Shown: positions 45,655-56,853 of the stretch, piece by piece | Position numbering within the stretch: position 1 is the stretch's first letter | Layout: each line of letters starts with the position of its first letter | Assembly (NCBI RefSeq): GCF_020497125.1 | Contig: NC_059075.1 | Location: 60,221,321 to 60,285,320 of the forward strand | Direction of reading: 5' to 3' | Origin: Mauremys mutica | Lineage: Eukaryota > Chordata > Testudines > Geoemydidae | DNA: 64,000 bases | Made by a program: the position numbers and the translations under genes | The notes under the pieces: model-generated | Database searches by the model: none | Told to the model about the DNA's origin: nothing | What the model saw: only the letters and a program-made list of their open reading frames with translations

Positions 45655-45790
45655 ACAGGTGTTGGAACTAAGAATGATACCGCGCCCCCAACCTTGAAAT
45701 GGTTTCTGTTATATACAGGGTTTACAGTTCAGTTTAATGGCTCTCAGCACCCCCTCTATACAAATTGTTCCGGCGCCCCCTGCATATTTC
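45655..45790. repeat. Small TIR element, intact relative of 40046-40905
   Basis: It begins 'ACAGGTGTTGGAACTAAG' and ends 'ATTGTTCCGGCGCCCC' with the same interior as the interrupted copy. Confidence 0.55.
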
Positions 45791-46924
45791 ATTTTGAAAA
45801 CACTGTTTTGGTGTTTCGGAAACATGATTTTTCAGAATCTCCAGTTCATGGGAAATTTTGAATGTTGAAATTTTCCCATGACCTGGAAATTCCAAATTTC
45901 AGCTGACTGTAGTCCCAAGTTTCATTCTGCTGTCTCCTCTATCTCTTCTGTAAAAGGATCACCACAGGAAGCAAATCCCTTATAATGCTAAAGTGTGGAG
46001 GTAATTTATGTTCCTGTGTGGTGAACGGCCTATTGTGGAAAATGTTGGGGAAGGAGTAAGTACAAATAATGTTTTGAGTGCTGTGTCTTAACTTCATTTT
46101 TTTTCTGGCCATGCTTAACAGTTACTATTAAGGCCTTAATACACCACAACATTATCTAATGTATTCCATTGCTGATAGAGAAACTGACTGTGATTACTGG
46201 CCACAAAACAACTTGAACTGTGAGAGGTTAAGGCTTATTATTCAAGCATCCTCCCTGTGAGCGTCACAATTCATTGTTTTATTTGAGTTAAAAGCTGCTG
46301 TCTATGTTACATCTTGTGTGTGTGTGTGCATTGTAATTTGTATGCAGATAGATTGGACTCTGCACAAATCTGGCTGTTTCCTTTTTATAAAGATAAGTGA
46401 ACATACCAAAGGCAATTATAAGGTGGTGTAATTAAAGATGTCAACATGTTTACCATAAACCCTGCTCTATGACTGGTTCAAAGGGGTGGGGGAATTCTCA
46501 GCTAAAACCATGGGGTAGAGAGCTTTGGTGACGGAGTGATTCTGTGCGTGTTTCATGTAGGTGGGTATGATGCTTGGGGAAAGTGAAGAATGTTGAGAGT
46601 GAAGTTCTCTCTCTCTCCCGCCCCTCCCCCCCCAAACAGGTACAGCAATGACAACAACAGTACAGGCTTCTCACCCACTCGCTAATGTGCCTTAACAATG
46701 ATCTGTAGAGGCTGCTGGCTAGTCAGTCTCTTGTGACTCATTCATTCCTGGCCCTCTGTGCCAAACTGACAACAAGGGGGGCTAATTGTCATGGTGGTGT
46801 GTGTGATGTGAATGCTACAGGCTCTGGTCTTAATGTGGATAAGACTCTTTAGGTGCATTCCAAAGAATGGACTTGGCCAGCATGCTAGCTTGGCATCATG
46901 CGCTGTCAGGCAGCAGCTTCTAAC

Positions 46925-47157
46925 TTGGGGGCTGCTGAAGGCAAATACATCCCTTGCTCCTTAGCTCATCTCAATTGGTTGGCCTCTTACAGTTGGTATG
47001 TGTACTTCCACTTTTTCATGTTCTCTGTATGTATAAATACCTTCTGTCTGTGTGTTCCATTCTATGCATCCGAAGAAGTGAGCTGTAGCCCACGAAAGCT
47101 TATGCTGAAATAAATTTGTTAGTCTCTAAGGTGCCACAAGTACTCCTGTTCTTTTTG
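46925..47157 (+). mobile_element. Turtle-type SINE tail with upstream repeat body
   Basis: 'ATGCATCCGAAGAAGTGAGC' through 'TTAGTCTCTAAGGTGCCACA' and 'ACTCCTGTTCTTTTTG' is the SINE 3' part. The preceding 'TCTGTATGTATAAATACC' stretch appears to belong to the same composite. Confidence 0.65.
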
Positions 47158-47239
47158 GGAACTAGATAGAGGCTAGTTACCTTTATATGCAAATCACCAT
47201 TATTTTGTTGTTGTAGTTCATAGGAATCCCTGTAATGAA

Positions 47240-47480
47240 CCAGGACCTGTAAAGTGATGGCCACACACCAGAGGGCACAGAGACAGATAAGGATGGGGGA
47301 AAGAGTGCAGGGACAAATGGGGATGAGGGGCAGGGGGTGCAGGGCTACAACAGGATGGGAGAGGGGGTTGGCTGAGGGGGTGTGGGGCTACATGGAGGAA
47401 GGGAGATGGGTGAGTGAGGGCACAGAGATACACAGGGATGGGGGACGGAGTGCAGGGACTCATGGGGACGGGGCAGATGT
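47240..47480. repeat. Degenerate G-rich minisatellite
   Basis: Repeated GGGGNTGCAGGGAC/CTACA and GGGGATGGGG-like blocks of roughly 25-30 bp, about eight units. Long frames across it are by-products. Confidence 0.6.
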
Positions 47481-48625
47481 GCCTGAATGGGAGAAGCTAA
47501 GGGTCAGCCAGGGTCTGCATGGGGGAAGCTCCCTAACAATCCCTTCCTGCCGTGTCCCTCCCCTCTGCCCCAAAAAAAATGGTCCATATTTTTCCCACCC
47601 ATGTCCAACAACCCTCTCAAGTTCACACCCAGACTCGTTTCCAGCAACTGCTTCCCTCTCCCTCAGCTTCTCCATTACTCCTGACTCCCTCAAGCCTTTG
47701 CGCTGTTTCTGAGGGGTGCAGGAAATATGGTTCCGTATTGTAGTTTGAATGAATTATTACTCAGTTCTGTATTAATATGCCTAATAAGGAATCTATTTGT
47801 CAAAAAACAATCCCTGAATCTTTTTTGTTGTCTGTATTGTTAGACATATTTGCTGACAGGTATTTTGGAATAAATTACCAAAATAATTGAAACTGGTGTG
47901 ATTAAATTGACCTAAAATATGATGATTTATGCAGAATTTTAAAATATTGTGCACATAATTTCTAATTTTTGGTACAGAATTCCTCCAGGAGTAACACAGC
48001 AATAGCCCCTGCTGGCAGCTCTGTTAAACTCTTCTGGGAGCTTTGCTTTACTACACCTGACCCAGAAAATGCATCAAGGGCTGGGAAGCTGGAAGATAAC
48101 AGAAACTGAAGCCCTAAAATGTGTCCGAGATATATGTAGTCATATCTTGCTTACCTTACTAACTCATCAGCCTGCCAAGGTGCCCATTTGCATAGCCAAT
48201 TCACGATAGCTTTATCTGAGAGATTATTTTCTCTCTCTAACTTCCATCAGGATTTTTAGTATGGTTAACAACTCTTCAAATCTACCATTACAGTATGCAC
48301 CTAAAGGTACTGTAAATAGATTCATAGACTTATGGTCAGAAGGGACCATTATGGTCATCTAGTCTGACCTCCTGCACAATGCAGGCCACAGAATCTCACC
48401 CACCCACTCCTGTAACAAACCCCTAACCTATGTCTGAGTTATTGAAGTCTTCAAATCGTAGTTTAAAGACCTCAAGATGCAGAGAATCCTCCAGCAAGTG
48501 ACCTGTGCCCCATGCTGCAGAGGAAGGCAAAAAACCTCCAGGGCCTCTGCCAATCTTCCCTGGAGGAAAATTCCTTCCTGACCCCAAGTATGGTGATCAG
48601 TTAAACCCTGAGCATGTTTGGCAAG

Positions 48626-48938
48626 TGTAGCAATAAATGAAGCCAAGTCCGTCAGTCTGTTCCAGTGGAGCGCGCCAAGCGGGGGTTTTCCACGTCCTTT
48701 TATTATAATGGTTACATAAATCATTCTATTATGCGCATGTGCAACCCCAATCCAACTCCTTGCCCCCTCCCCTGATTGGTGCTCTATGCATTGCGTGTTC
48801 CAGTGGTACACAGCTGGTCAGCGTTTAATCTGTGTGTCTCCTGATCGAGTGTCGGGGGGTGGGAACCACTTCAGCCGCTCTAAATTCGGGGGCGGTTTTC
48901 CAACCCCCTTAGTGCTTGAGAAGTGTAAAGTTCCTACA
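48626..48938 (-). repeat. 3' LTR of ERV-C
   Basis: 313 bp with inverted TGTAG/CTACA ends, aligned without gaps to 52879-53191. Confidence 0.93.
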
Positions 48939-48952
48939 TCCCCTCCTTTTCT
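48939..48952 (-). promoter_or_regulatory. ERV-C polypurine tract
   Basis: Minus-strand 'AGAAAAGGAGGGGA' lies directly before the 3' LTR. Confidence 0.8.
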
Positions 48953-50499
48953 GTTTTGTCGACCCGTGCCTGGTCCACATGTTGCATGATTCTATGGGCA
49001 TACATGACGGCTTGGGGTGTAGGCAGGGGTTTGCGCCGACAGGGTGTAAAACACATCCTAATTATATTAGGAATACACTGAGCAAAGCAAAAAAAACCAA
49101 TCAAGCAGGCAATAACAATCAAAGCATATTGCAAAACAGTTCGAACCCATCCCATGGATGGCAGCCACGCCCAAAGGTCATCCCACCATGATGGGTTCCT
49201 ATCCTGCTGAATGTGTAGTGCCAGTTCTTGGAGGTTATCTATGTGTGCTTGAATCCGTTTAGAATTGTCCGTTAGATTAAAACAACACATGCCATATACC
49301 TCCTCACAACCCACATGGCTGAGCAATAGCAGGTAATCAATTGCCGCTCGATTATCTAATATGGCATTGCAAAGCTCCTCCTATTCATAATTCAGCAAGG
49401 CCAAGGCGGCAAACGTATGATTAATATTTTTCGCTAAGGCGCATGCCAATCGACTAAGCTGTTGGTGATTGGCCACTCCCAACGCAGGGAGACCCACCAA
49501 GGAAACAGCCAGAGAGATGTACTCAGCCCGATTGAAAAGGTTGACATTGGCATTACATTCTAACCTCATGGGGGTAGAGCTTCGCCGGCGTCGGGTGCGG
49601 GCCTCATTAATTCGGGAGCCAGTCAACATTGACCTTGTGGGGAGTATCAATGTGAGCCTGCTTAGGCAGCATTGAGCTTCTGAAATATTGGCCGGAATAT
49701 AATTAAAGGTCCTCTGACCACACGTAAAAAATCAACCCTCTGGTAACATGATGTGCCCGTAATTGCTGGACACATTTTGAAAGCGTGTACAATTCCATTT
49801 TGGGGTACCCACCCGCAAACATCCTTTTGGGGGCTTGTAACGTGTGCAATTAACCATCCGTGCACAGGTCAAATTGGCGTGATTGGCTACCCGTGGGGTA
49901 AAGAGGGACAAGGCACTTGCAGGTTTCACATAAGTGGCCTGGCCCCATAGGCTCATAAAAGAATATTGAATCTCGGTGGCATTTATAAAATTAGACATTC
50001 CCGTTGCATGTGCAGCACTGCCCGGCGCCTTACATACTGGGACCAGGCAGGTGCCCAACAGGCCATGCATCTCAGGGGCCTGCTGTAAACAAAAAAAAGA
50101 TTGATTGGCAAGAATCGCAAGTCGAGCCCATATATTATAACGCATGCGGCTATGAAATTCGGGTTCGGCCCTAGCCGGTAACACACAAAAACAACACAAC
50201 AATATGATAAAAGAATTAGCAATCAAACAGGCAAAGATAGCAGCAGTAAAATTTTCGGGGGTAGGCTCGGCCTTGTTATTCTCCAGTGTTTGCTGAGCCT
50301 GCTGCGCCAGTCGCTTCACCTGCCCCCAGGTAACCTTTGGTGCCGTCTTTGTGGCTCGGCACGCTGGAAAGGTCTCGGTTAGGTTCAGATTGAAGTTGGG
50401 TATTGGGTTCTTGAGGCTTTGATGCCACATCATCGTGCCACGGTCGCACGTTTTTGGCAGGGACCCACAACGGACCTGTGGGAGTAAGCACAGCGGCAT
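48953..50499 (-). pseudogene. Broken env of ERV-C (surface and transmembrane parts)
   Basis: The first frame (50499-49732) carries a hydrophobic leader around 'LIANSFIILLCCFCVLPARA' and a glycosylated surface-type region with several N-X-S/T sites, ending in a stop. A second frame (49650-49381) has a basic RTRRRR furin-like site followed by a hydrophobic segment. A third (49326-48934) holds CEEVYGMCC (CX6CC pattern), then the membrane span 'YALIVIACLIGFFCF' and a cytoplasmic tail. The CX6CC pattern is that of gamma-type Env, which some class II retroviruses carry. Stops between parts prevent a functional product. Confidence 0.8.
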
Positions 50500-51175
50500 G
50501 CCCCCGTCCCCAGGTTCTCAATGGAACGGGGCCATACCAATTAGGGTCCGGGCTCTGCCTATATTTGACAGATGGGCGTGGGAGCGGGGTGTCCGTCTTA
50601 AAATGTCGTTCAGTGGCTGTAAAATTCTGAAAGGCATTTAAAATATTTAGGGTAAACAGTACTATCGCTAATTGATTTTGCTTGGCGCCCAGGGTTGGCC
50701 CATCATCCCCCACTGTTTTATTTTGCTTTTATAGGTACTCTTTAAGTGTACGATTGGTCCGTTCCACAATGGCTTGACCAGTGGAATTGTACGGAATACC
50801 AAAGACGTGGTTAACTTGCCACTGAGTGCAAAAATCCGCAAACTTGTAAGAAATGTAGGCGGGGCCATTATCGGTTTTTATCTGTTGGGGGCGGCCCATT
50901 ATGGCCACCTCAGCAAGAACGTGATTAATTACATGTTTGGCCTATTCGCCCCATTGGGGGGTGGCCCAAATATAATGAGAGGTAGGTATCAATGGTAACA
51001 TGTAAATATTTCCAAAAAAAAGGGGATAAAGCGTGACATCCATTTGCCAAATTTGGTTGGATTAAAGGCCGCGGGGATTAACACCCAGTTCGGGATAATG
51101 ATGAAGACTTGCACAATAATTACAGGTTTGAACAATACGCTGGGCCTGAATTAGGGGGATCTTAAAATGCTTCAC
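50276..51175 (-). pseudogene. Integrase region of ERV-C
   Basis: The minus strand carries the zinc-binding remnant ('RIVQTCNYCASLHH', about 51140-51090) and the core with '[10 protein letters not shown]' (about 50878) and '[10 protein letters not shown]' (catalytic Glu, about 50770). The C-terminal SH3-like part is 'NWYGPVPLRTWGRG' (about 50550). Internal stops and frameshifts are present. The 145-codon frame 50713-50276 covers the C-terminal domain and overlaps the env start, a usual retroviral layout. Confidence 0.8.
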
Positions 51176-51430
51176 TAAAATTTTAGCATTTTAATGAAAA
51201 AATGCATGACTATCAATGGGATCCGAAAAGAACAGAATGAGTTAACTGAAAAAGTTAAAGAAAAAAAACTGGCCACAGTCAAGGACACCGCTTACAACTA
51301 AAACTTGGCAAACAGCCAAGAAAAAGGGGGGGCTTGGCGGACGGCCAAGAAAAAGGGGGCTTGGCTGGGCCCAAAAGCTATAAGAGCTGCAAAACTCGGC
51401 CAGGCACTAACGGAATGTGTTAGCCAAAAA
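51176..51430 (+). repeat. Antisense class I ERV block inside ERV-C
   Basis: Plus-strand sequence from about 51262 ('ACTGGCCACAGTCAAGGACA') to 51418 ('CCAGGCACTAACGGAATGTG') aligns with ERV-A 631-660 plus 1268-1290 and with the reverse complement of ERV-B 27745-27850. It lies opposite to the ERV-C genes, where reverse transcriptase should be. Confidence 0.75.
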
Positions 51431-51439
51431 GGGGGAGGG

Positions 51440-51740
51440 CAGTAAACACAGTCATGAATGGTAAGATGTGATCCAAATTTGCTTAACAAATCTCTTCCCC
51501 ATAGGGATACAGCAATATCCATGATATAGGGTTTAAGGAGAATCTCCTTTCCCCCTTCTCGCGGAGTTATAGCAATCCATCGGGTGCTTTGTTAAGCAGC
51601 CTGCAATCTGCCCACTCCCCAAATGGCTGGCACTTCGGGTTTGTCCCAGGTGGACGGCCACTGCCGAGCGGAGATGACTGTAACGTCAGCTCCAGTATCC
51701 ACCAGTCCCTCAAGGGGGATACCGATAAGCGAGTTTCCTC
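51440..51740 (-). pseudogene. Retroviral aspartyl protease remnant of ERV-C
   Basis: Minus-strand 'LEGLVDTGADVTVIS' holds the catalytic DTG, and 'SLWGRDLLSKFG' is the C-terminal G-R-D block. A stop separates them. The remnant begins in another frame overlapping the end of gag. Confidence 0.75.
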
Positions 51741-52795
51741 ATTAATTCCCACTGGGCATCAGGATTATCTACCTGCCTCTGAATAGCCTCCTGTAATCTG
51801 TTAATAAATTCCACATACGACTCTTGAGGGCCCTGGCGGGTGACGGTAAAGGACCGGGAGGGTTTCCCCGTCACCGGTACTTTAAACAGGACCATTAAAA
51901 CACAACGCCCCACAACTTGAAGCGTCGCAAGAGGGATATTCGCAGCCTGCTCCCGTATGCTGGCAAACTGTCCCGCTCCATACAGCTGCTCGGGAGTATA
52001 GGCCCCCCCCGATGCCCGCCCCTGTTGTAATGCTTCCTGTTGAAATTCACTATCCCAAATAACATACTGCGCGGGGCTTAAAAACATCCTACAAAGATCC
52101 TTCCAATCTTGGGGGAGCATGCTATATCCATTAGCAATCCCTTCTAACATGCCTCGGGTGAAGGTGGATTTCAATCCAGACTCAGTAACCGCTCGTCTCG
52201 CCTCTTGGAGAACGGAATAGGGGAGGGCTGTGATCTTCACTTCAGCCTCTCCCGCTGCATTGCCAGGGCGATGTGTCACTGGGAATGCAGCCAATAACTC
52301 CCTTATCTCTTCAGAGCTCAGGCTTCCCTCCTTCTTTTCCCTCTGTATCATTGCCTGAAAAGGGGACAGCCGAGAAGTCGGCTGTGAAGAGCCATCCGTA
52401 CCCGGACATGCATCACGGCATTCGGGTACCGCCTCAGGCGGCTTAGGGGGCAAGATCCGAGGGTAAGGAGGGGGGGCCGAAGGCGCGGGGGCGAGAAGGA
52501 TAGCCCTGGATGACGCTCCAACCCTGATTGTTTCCAGAGCCTCTGTACATCGCTGCCAAAGCAGGAGCCACTGCACCGCGGCTCGAGGTTCCGCGTGCAG
52601 TGTCGCCCCTATCTTTATCCAATCATCTACTGACAGTGACCCGTGATCCGGGTACCAGGGACATTGGCGATTGATTTCAGCAAGTAGCTGTTCTAACTGA
52701 CCCAGGGAGACTGGCCTGCCAGCCTGTTGCATGATAGCCTGCAGCTCTTTCGCATGAACTTTCTGCTGAGCTGACTGTTTCCCCCCCATACTCAC
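51710..52795 (-). CDS. Open but truncated gag of ERV-C
   Basis: 361 codons remain open on the minus strand. The likely start is the second Met at 52789 (MGGKQS), which gives the myristoylation signal. The matrix-like part includes 'CPWYPDHGSLSVDDW'. A proline-rich linker follows. The capsid part ends in a major homology region 'RQGPQESYVEFINRL'. Nucleocapsid zinc knuckles are absent: the frame ends right after the capsid and protease sequence follows in another frame. It would be structural protein for particles if expressed; no evidence of function is visible. Confidence 0.75.
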   Translation of the reverse strand: MSMGGKQSAQQKVHAKELQAIMQQAGRPVSLGQLEQLLAEINRQCPWYPDHGSLSVDDWIKIGATLHAEPRAAVQWLLLWQRCTEALETIRVGASSRAILLAPAPSAPPPYPRILPPKPPEAVPECRDACPGTDGSSQPTSRLSPFQAMIQREKKEGSLSSEEIRELLAAFPVTHRPGNAAGEAEVKITALPYSVLQEARRAVTESGLKSTFTRGMLEGIANGYSMLPQDWKDLCRMFLSPAQYVIWDSEFQQEALQQGRASGGAYTPEQLYGAGQFASIREQAANIPLATLQVVGRCVLMVLFKVPVTGKPSRSFTVTRQGPQESYVEFINRLQEAIQRQVDNPDAQWELMRKLAYRYPP

Positions 52796-52858
52796 GAAAC
52801 GGGGCTTTTCAGCGAGGGTCGATGCATCGAAGGCTATTCCAGCCGGTGAGCAGGGGGA

Positions 52859-52876
52859 ATCACGTCAGGGTCACCA
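52859..52876 (-). promoter_or_regulatory. ERV-C primer-binding site for tRNA-Trp
   Basis: Minus-strand TGGTGACCCTGACGTGAT begins 2 nt inside the 5' LTR. It is complementary to the tRNA-Trp 3' end with one mismatch by my recollection of that tRNA. Alpharetroviruses use tRNA-Trp. Confidence 0.8.
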
Positions 52877-52878
52877 GA

Positions 52879-53191
52879 TGTAGCAATAAATGAAGCCAAG
52901 TCCGTCAGTCTGTTCCAGTGGAGCGCGCCAAGCGGGGGTTTTCCACGTCCTTTTATTATAATGGTTACATAAATCATTCTATTATGCGCATGTGCAACCC
53001 CAATCCAACTCCTCGCCCCCTCCCCTGATTGGTGCTCTATGCATTGCGTGTTCCAGTGGTACACACCCGGTCGGCGCTTAATCTGTGTGTCTCCTGATCG
53101 AGTGTGGGGGGGTGGGAACCACTTCAGCCGCTCTAAATTCGGGGGCGGTTTTCCAACCCCCTTAGTGCTTGAGAAGTGTAAAGTTCCTACA
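52879..53191 (-). repeat. 5' LTR of ERV-C
   Basis: 313 bp, paired with 48626-48938. The minus-strand 'TATAATAAAAGG' is a TATA/polyadenylation candidate. Confidence 0.93.
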
Positions 53192-54419
53192 GGCAAGACT
53201 CACCAGGAAAGAATTCTCTGTAGTAACTCTATCCCACCCCATCTAACATCCCATCACAGGTCATTGAGCATATTTACCTGCTAATAATCAAAGATGAATT
53301 AATTGCCAAAATTAGGCTATCCCATCATACCATCCCCTCCATAAACTTATCAAGCTTAGTCTTGAAGCCAGATGTCTTTTGCCCCCCATTATTCCCCTCT
53401 AATGGTTAGAAACCTTCATCTAATTTCAAGTCCAAACTTCCTAGTGTCCAGTTTATATCAATTTGTTCTTGTGTCCACATTGGTACTAAGCTTAAATAAT
53501 TCCTCTCCCTCCCTGATTTATCCCTCTAATATATTTATAAAGAGCAATCATATCTCCCCTCAGCCTTCTGTTAGGCTAAACAAGCTCTTTCAGTCTCCTT
53601 TCAAAAGACAGGTTTTCCATTCCTCGGATCATCCTAGTAGCCCTTCTCTGTACCTGTTCCAGTTTGAATTCATCCTTCTTAAACATGGGAGACCAGAACT
53701 GCACACAGTATTCCAGATGAGGTCTCACCAGTGCCTTGTATAACGGAACTAACACCTCCTTATCTTTACTGGAAATACCTCGCCTGATGCATCCTAAAAC
53801 CACATTAGCTTTTTTAATGGCCATATCACATTGGCGGCTCATAGTCATCCTGTGATCAACCAATACTCCAAGGTCCTTCTCCTCCTCTGTTACTTCCAAC
53901 TGATGTGTCCCAATTTATAACCAATTCTTATTGTTAATCCCTAAATGCATGACCTTGCACTTTTCACTATTAAATTTCATCCTATTACTATTACTCCAGT
54001 TTACAAGGTCATCCAGATCTTCCTGTAGGATATCCCGGTCCTTCTCTGTGTTAGCAATACCTCCCAGCTTTGTGTCATCCGCAAACTTTATTAGCACATT
54101 CCCACTTTTTGTGCCAAGGTCAGTAATAAAAAGATTAAATAAGATTGGTCCCAAAACCGATCCCTGAGGAACTGCACTAGTAACCTCCCTCCAGCCTGAC
54201 AGTTCCCCTTTCAGTACTACCCGTTGTAGTCTCCCCTTTAACCAGTTCACCTTTCAGTTTTCAGTTGTAATTACGTGTTTAAGCCATGGAACAGAATTGC
54301 CTCATGGGAGCCCTTCTGTTCCATTAACTGCATAGTTCATCTAAAAAGAGATGTATTAGAATTGGAAAAAAATACAGACAAGTGTTACCTGCACAAAATA
54401 CTGTTATGCGCACACTCTA

Positions 54420-54650
54420 GGGGCACCCACCTTTACCCAGTTCCCAGGGCTTAAGGCATAACCCTCTTAATTTAGGCTCACACACCCCTTCCCCGTTCCT
54501 AGAGCTCAGGTGTAATCTTATGCTCTAGAGCAGCCACCCTTACCTTGTTCCTTAGGGCTCAGGTGTAACCCTGTTAATATAGGCACCAATCCTTACCCTT
54601 CCTTTGGCTCAGGGCATAACTTTACACTCTGCAGGTTCTATTAGTATCCA
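54420..54650. repeat. Short tandem array of about 65-75 bp units
   Basis: Four diverged units share 'CCC...TTCC...GCTCAGG...TAA' text ('AGAGCTCAGGTGTAATC', 'AGGGCTCAGGTGTAACC', 'TTGGCTCAGGGCATAAC'). Confidence 0.55.
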
Positions 54651-54779
54651 GGAAGTGGGCGGGCAAAGCCTGCCCACTGCTAAAGGACCTCCCCCCAGCC
54701 TAAGGGGAGGATCCACAGGTCCAGGACACTAACTAATTACGTGGGACAACCGATGAAAAAAACAGGATCAGGAGTGAGG

Positions 54780-55515
54780 TCATAGGGCTAAATGAAGGGA
54801 ACCTGATGGGGACACCGAGCAGAGAACCCCGGACAACGCCCACTGCTCCTCGAAGGCGTCAAGGGAGCCAGTGGACGCCACCCAGAGGAATTCTGCCTGG
54901 ATGCGTGAACGGACGGAGGAGCGGAAATAGGCCCCACAGTTGCAGGAAATCCCGTCGGCCAACCTCCTCTCCCTGGTTTTATAGATGGCTAGTTTGGCCA
55001 GGGCCAAGAGGAAGTTGACAAGGAGATCCCGCGACTTTGTGGGGCCATGGATGGGGAGTGTATAGATAAACAGGTGAGGGGAAAAGTGCAACCAAAAACG
55101 CAATAGGAGATCCAAGAGGAGCCGGAACAGGGGCTGCAAGCTGGCCCACTCTAAATAAACGTGTGCCAGGGTCTCCTTCACGCCGCAAAAGGGGCAGGTG
55201 TTGGGGACGGGTAAACCGCGCCAAGTACACGCCCGTGCGCACGGCCCCGTGAAGGAGCCACCAACTGACATCCCCGGCGGGCCTTGGGACCAGGGCAGAA
55301 TACAAGCTGGCCCACCGGGGCTCCTCACCCTCGAGAGGTGGCAAGAGGTCCCGCCATTTTGTATCAGGGCGGGACATGAGGGTGAGGTAGTGAAGAGTGT
55401 GGAGCACGAACGTATACAGATGTTTTTTTGGCGCGGTCTGGAACAGAACCGGCTGCAGATCGGGCAGCCGGCTCGCAGCGAAATGGCGAGGGGGCCGATT
55501 GGGTCCACGGGCACT
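54780..55515 (-). pseudogene. LINE ORF2 C-terminal remnant with zf-RVT-like domain
   Basis: Two overlapping minus-strand frames read a LINE C terminus: 'RPDTKWRDLLPPLEGEEPRW' and 'WWLLHGAVRTGVYLARF' in one frame, then 'CPFCGVKETLAHVYLEWA' (reverse-transcriptase zinc-binding type) and 'LAIYKTRERRLADG' in the other. A frameshift lies near 55200. I associate this text with Tx1/L1-like LINEs of reptiles; the exact clade is uncertain. Confidence 0.65.
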
Positions 55516-55539
55516 CTGTAGGTTTGCGGGGTCTTTTAC

Positions 55540-55887
55540 TGGTAAAAGAGCCTTACACAGTAATATCCTACTTAACCTCTATTAACAGTTACCAAAACAA
55601 AATACTCACGCTAAGCACACAATGCTCCCCACTCCCAATAAGGCAGATGAACTCTTCTTGATGGACAATTAGGATCAGGTCATCTGGGGACCCCAGCTTC
55701 TGCATGGTGTGGGTGGCAGGGTGTTGAGGTCTGGCAGCTCTGATCTTGGGGCTGTGTCCTGGAGTTGGTTCCAAAGACCATCCTTTTAGATCAGTTTATA
55801 TAGTGAACTTGAGTCTTGCTTAGCTGTACCTTAACCAGTCATTTTACTAAAATATTACTAAACAATTTTCTAACCAAACCTAACATA
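55540..55887. repeat. LTR-like sequence, resumed at 56452-56830
   Basis: Unassigned but apparently repetitive text interrupted by the hAT element; no ends found. Confidence 0.3.
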
Positions 55888-55895
55888 CTATACAA

Positions 55896-56443
55896 CAGTG
55901 ATCCCCAACCTTTTTGTGGCCAGTAGCACATTCATGTTTTCAGAAGTGTGTGGTGGGCGCCAACAATTTTTCAAGGCTTATTTTGTATTTGTACATTAAA
56001 TAATACAAAAAAACATATTTAATATTACATAATATATGAATCCAGAGAGAAGATGGAGAGAAGCCGCAAGGACAGAGAACACCGGAGCCCGCAGCCCCGG
56101 AGTACTCTGTCCCCAGCAGGTGCCGGGGCCCTGGATTCTCTCCCCTGCTGGGCACTAGGTGGGTCCCGTGCCTGCCGGGGACCGAGAACACTGGCGCCCG
56201 CAGCCTGCAGCCCCAGAGTTCTCTGTCCCCGGCAGGCGTGGAGCCGCAGCTTCTCTCCCTTGCTGGGCACTAGGCAGGCCCAGCACCTGCAGGGAACAGA
56301 GAACACTGTGCCCGGAGCCTGAGTTCTCTGTCCCCGGCAGGTGCAGGGCCATGGCTTCTCTCCCCTGCTGGGCACTAGGTGGGCGCATATAAATGCCCTG
56401 GCGGGCGCCATGGTGCCCATGGGCACCATGTTGGGGACCACTG
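55896..56443. mobile_element. Non-autonomous hAT transposon with internal minisatellite
   Basis: Inverted ends CAGTGATCCCCAAC and GTTGGGGACCACTG are flanked by CTATACAA (55888-55895) and CTGTACAA (56444-56451), an 8-bp duplication with one change. About three units of a 110-125 bp GC-rich repeat fill the centre ('CTCTCCCCTGCTGGGCACTA' recurs near 56138, 56255 and 56358). Confidence 0.9.
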
Positions 56444-56853
56444 CTGTACAACAATCCTGTAACCAATCATACCCCACCACCATAATTGATTTACACCTAG
56501 CAAAATTAATTATGTAACAGACAGAAACAATCGAAGAACCAGACAGAGCTCATACAAACAATAAAGAAATGAGGATTTTACAACCACAACAATTAACTGT
56601 TTTCTTCTCAGTCAGAATGCTATCAAACTAAGTTTTCTGTAACCATCTCAAGATCTGTTTCTTTATCTGGTGATGGTGGGCGCTATTAGGACAGGATTGC
56701 CTTCTTAACAGCCTGATATTACATTGTTTTAATGTAATTTTAGGTGGGATGTGACTTTCTGCTTCTTAGCTTGTGGCTGCTGCTCTCCTAGTATGGCCAC
56801 AGACAAAGGCCTTAGGCCTTACAATATGACTGCAGGAAAAGGTCTTCTCCTTA

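Larger units (their letters stand above)
48626..53191 (-). mobile_element. ERV-C, class II (alpha/beta-like) endogenous retrovirus
   Basis: 313-bp LTRs at 48626-48938 and 52879-53191, each TG...CA, are flanked by the 6-bp duplication GGCAAG (48620-48625 and 53192-53197). Six-base duplications are typical of alpha/betaretroviruses. Minus-strand order: 5' LTR, tRNA-Trp primer site, gag, protease remnant, an antisense foreign block, integrase, env, polypurine tract, 3' LTR. The gag zinc-knuckle region, reverse transcriptase and RNase H are missing. LTRs differ at about six positions (near 2%), so the insertion is fairly recent. Coding regions other than gag are broken. Confidence 0.93.
48316..54262 (-). 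mobile_element. CR1 LINE (RT domain to 3' end) split by ERV-C
   Basis: The 3' part is 48316-48619 and the reverse-transcriptase part is 53198-54262. Minus-strand frames at 54250-53915 and 53899-53576 carry RT motifs 'VPQGSVLGPILFNLF' and 'FADDTKL', then CR1 C-terminal text. Two frames separated by a shift make it inactive. The two halves rejoin exactly at the duplicated GGCAAG that brackets ERV-C. Confidence 0.9.

Noticed and set aside
47254..47712. 152-codon frame
   Set aside because: It crosses a G-rich minisatellite and a C-rich stretch, so it is compositional.
51710..52795. Host gene
   Set aside because: It lies between LTRs with a primer site and carries a capsid major homology region, so it is retroviral gag.
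56025..56483. 152-codon minus frame
   Set aside because: It reads the minisatellite inside a hAT element.
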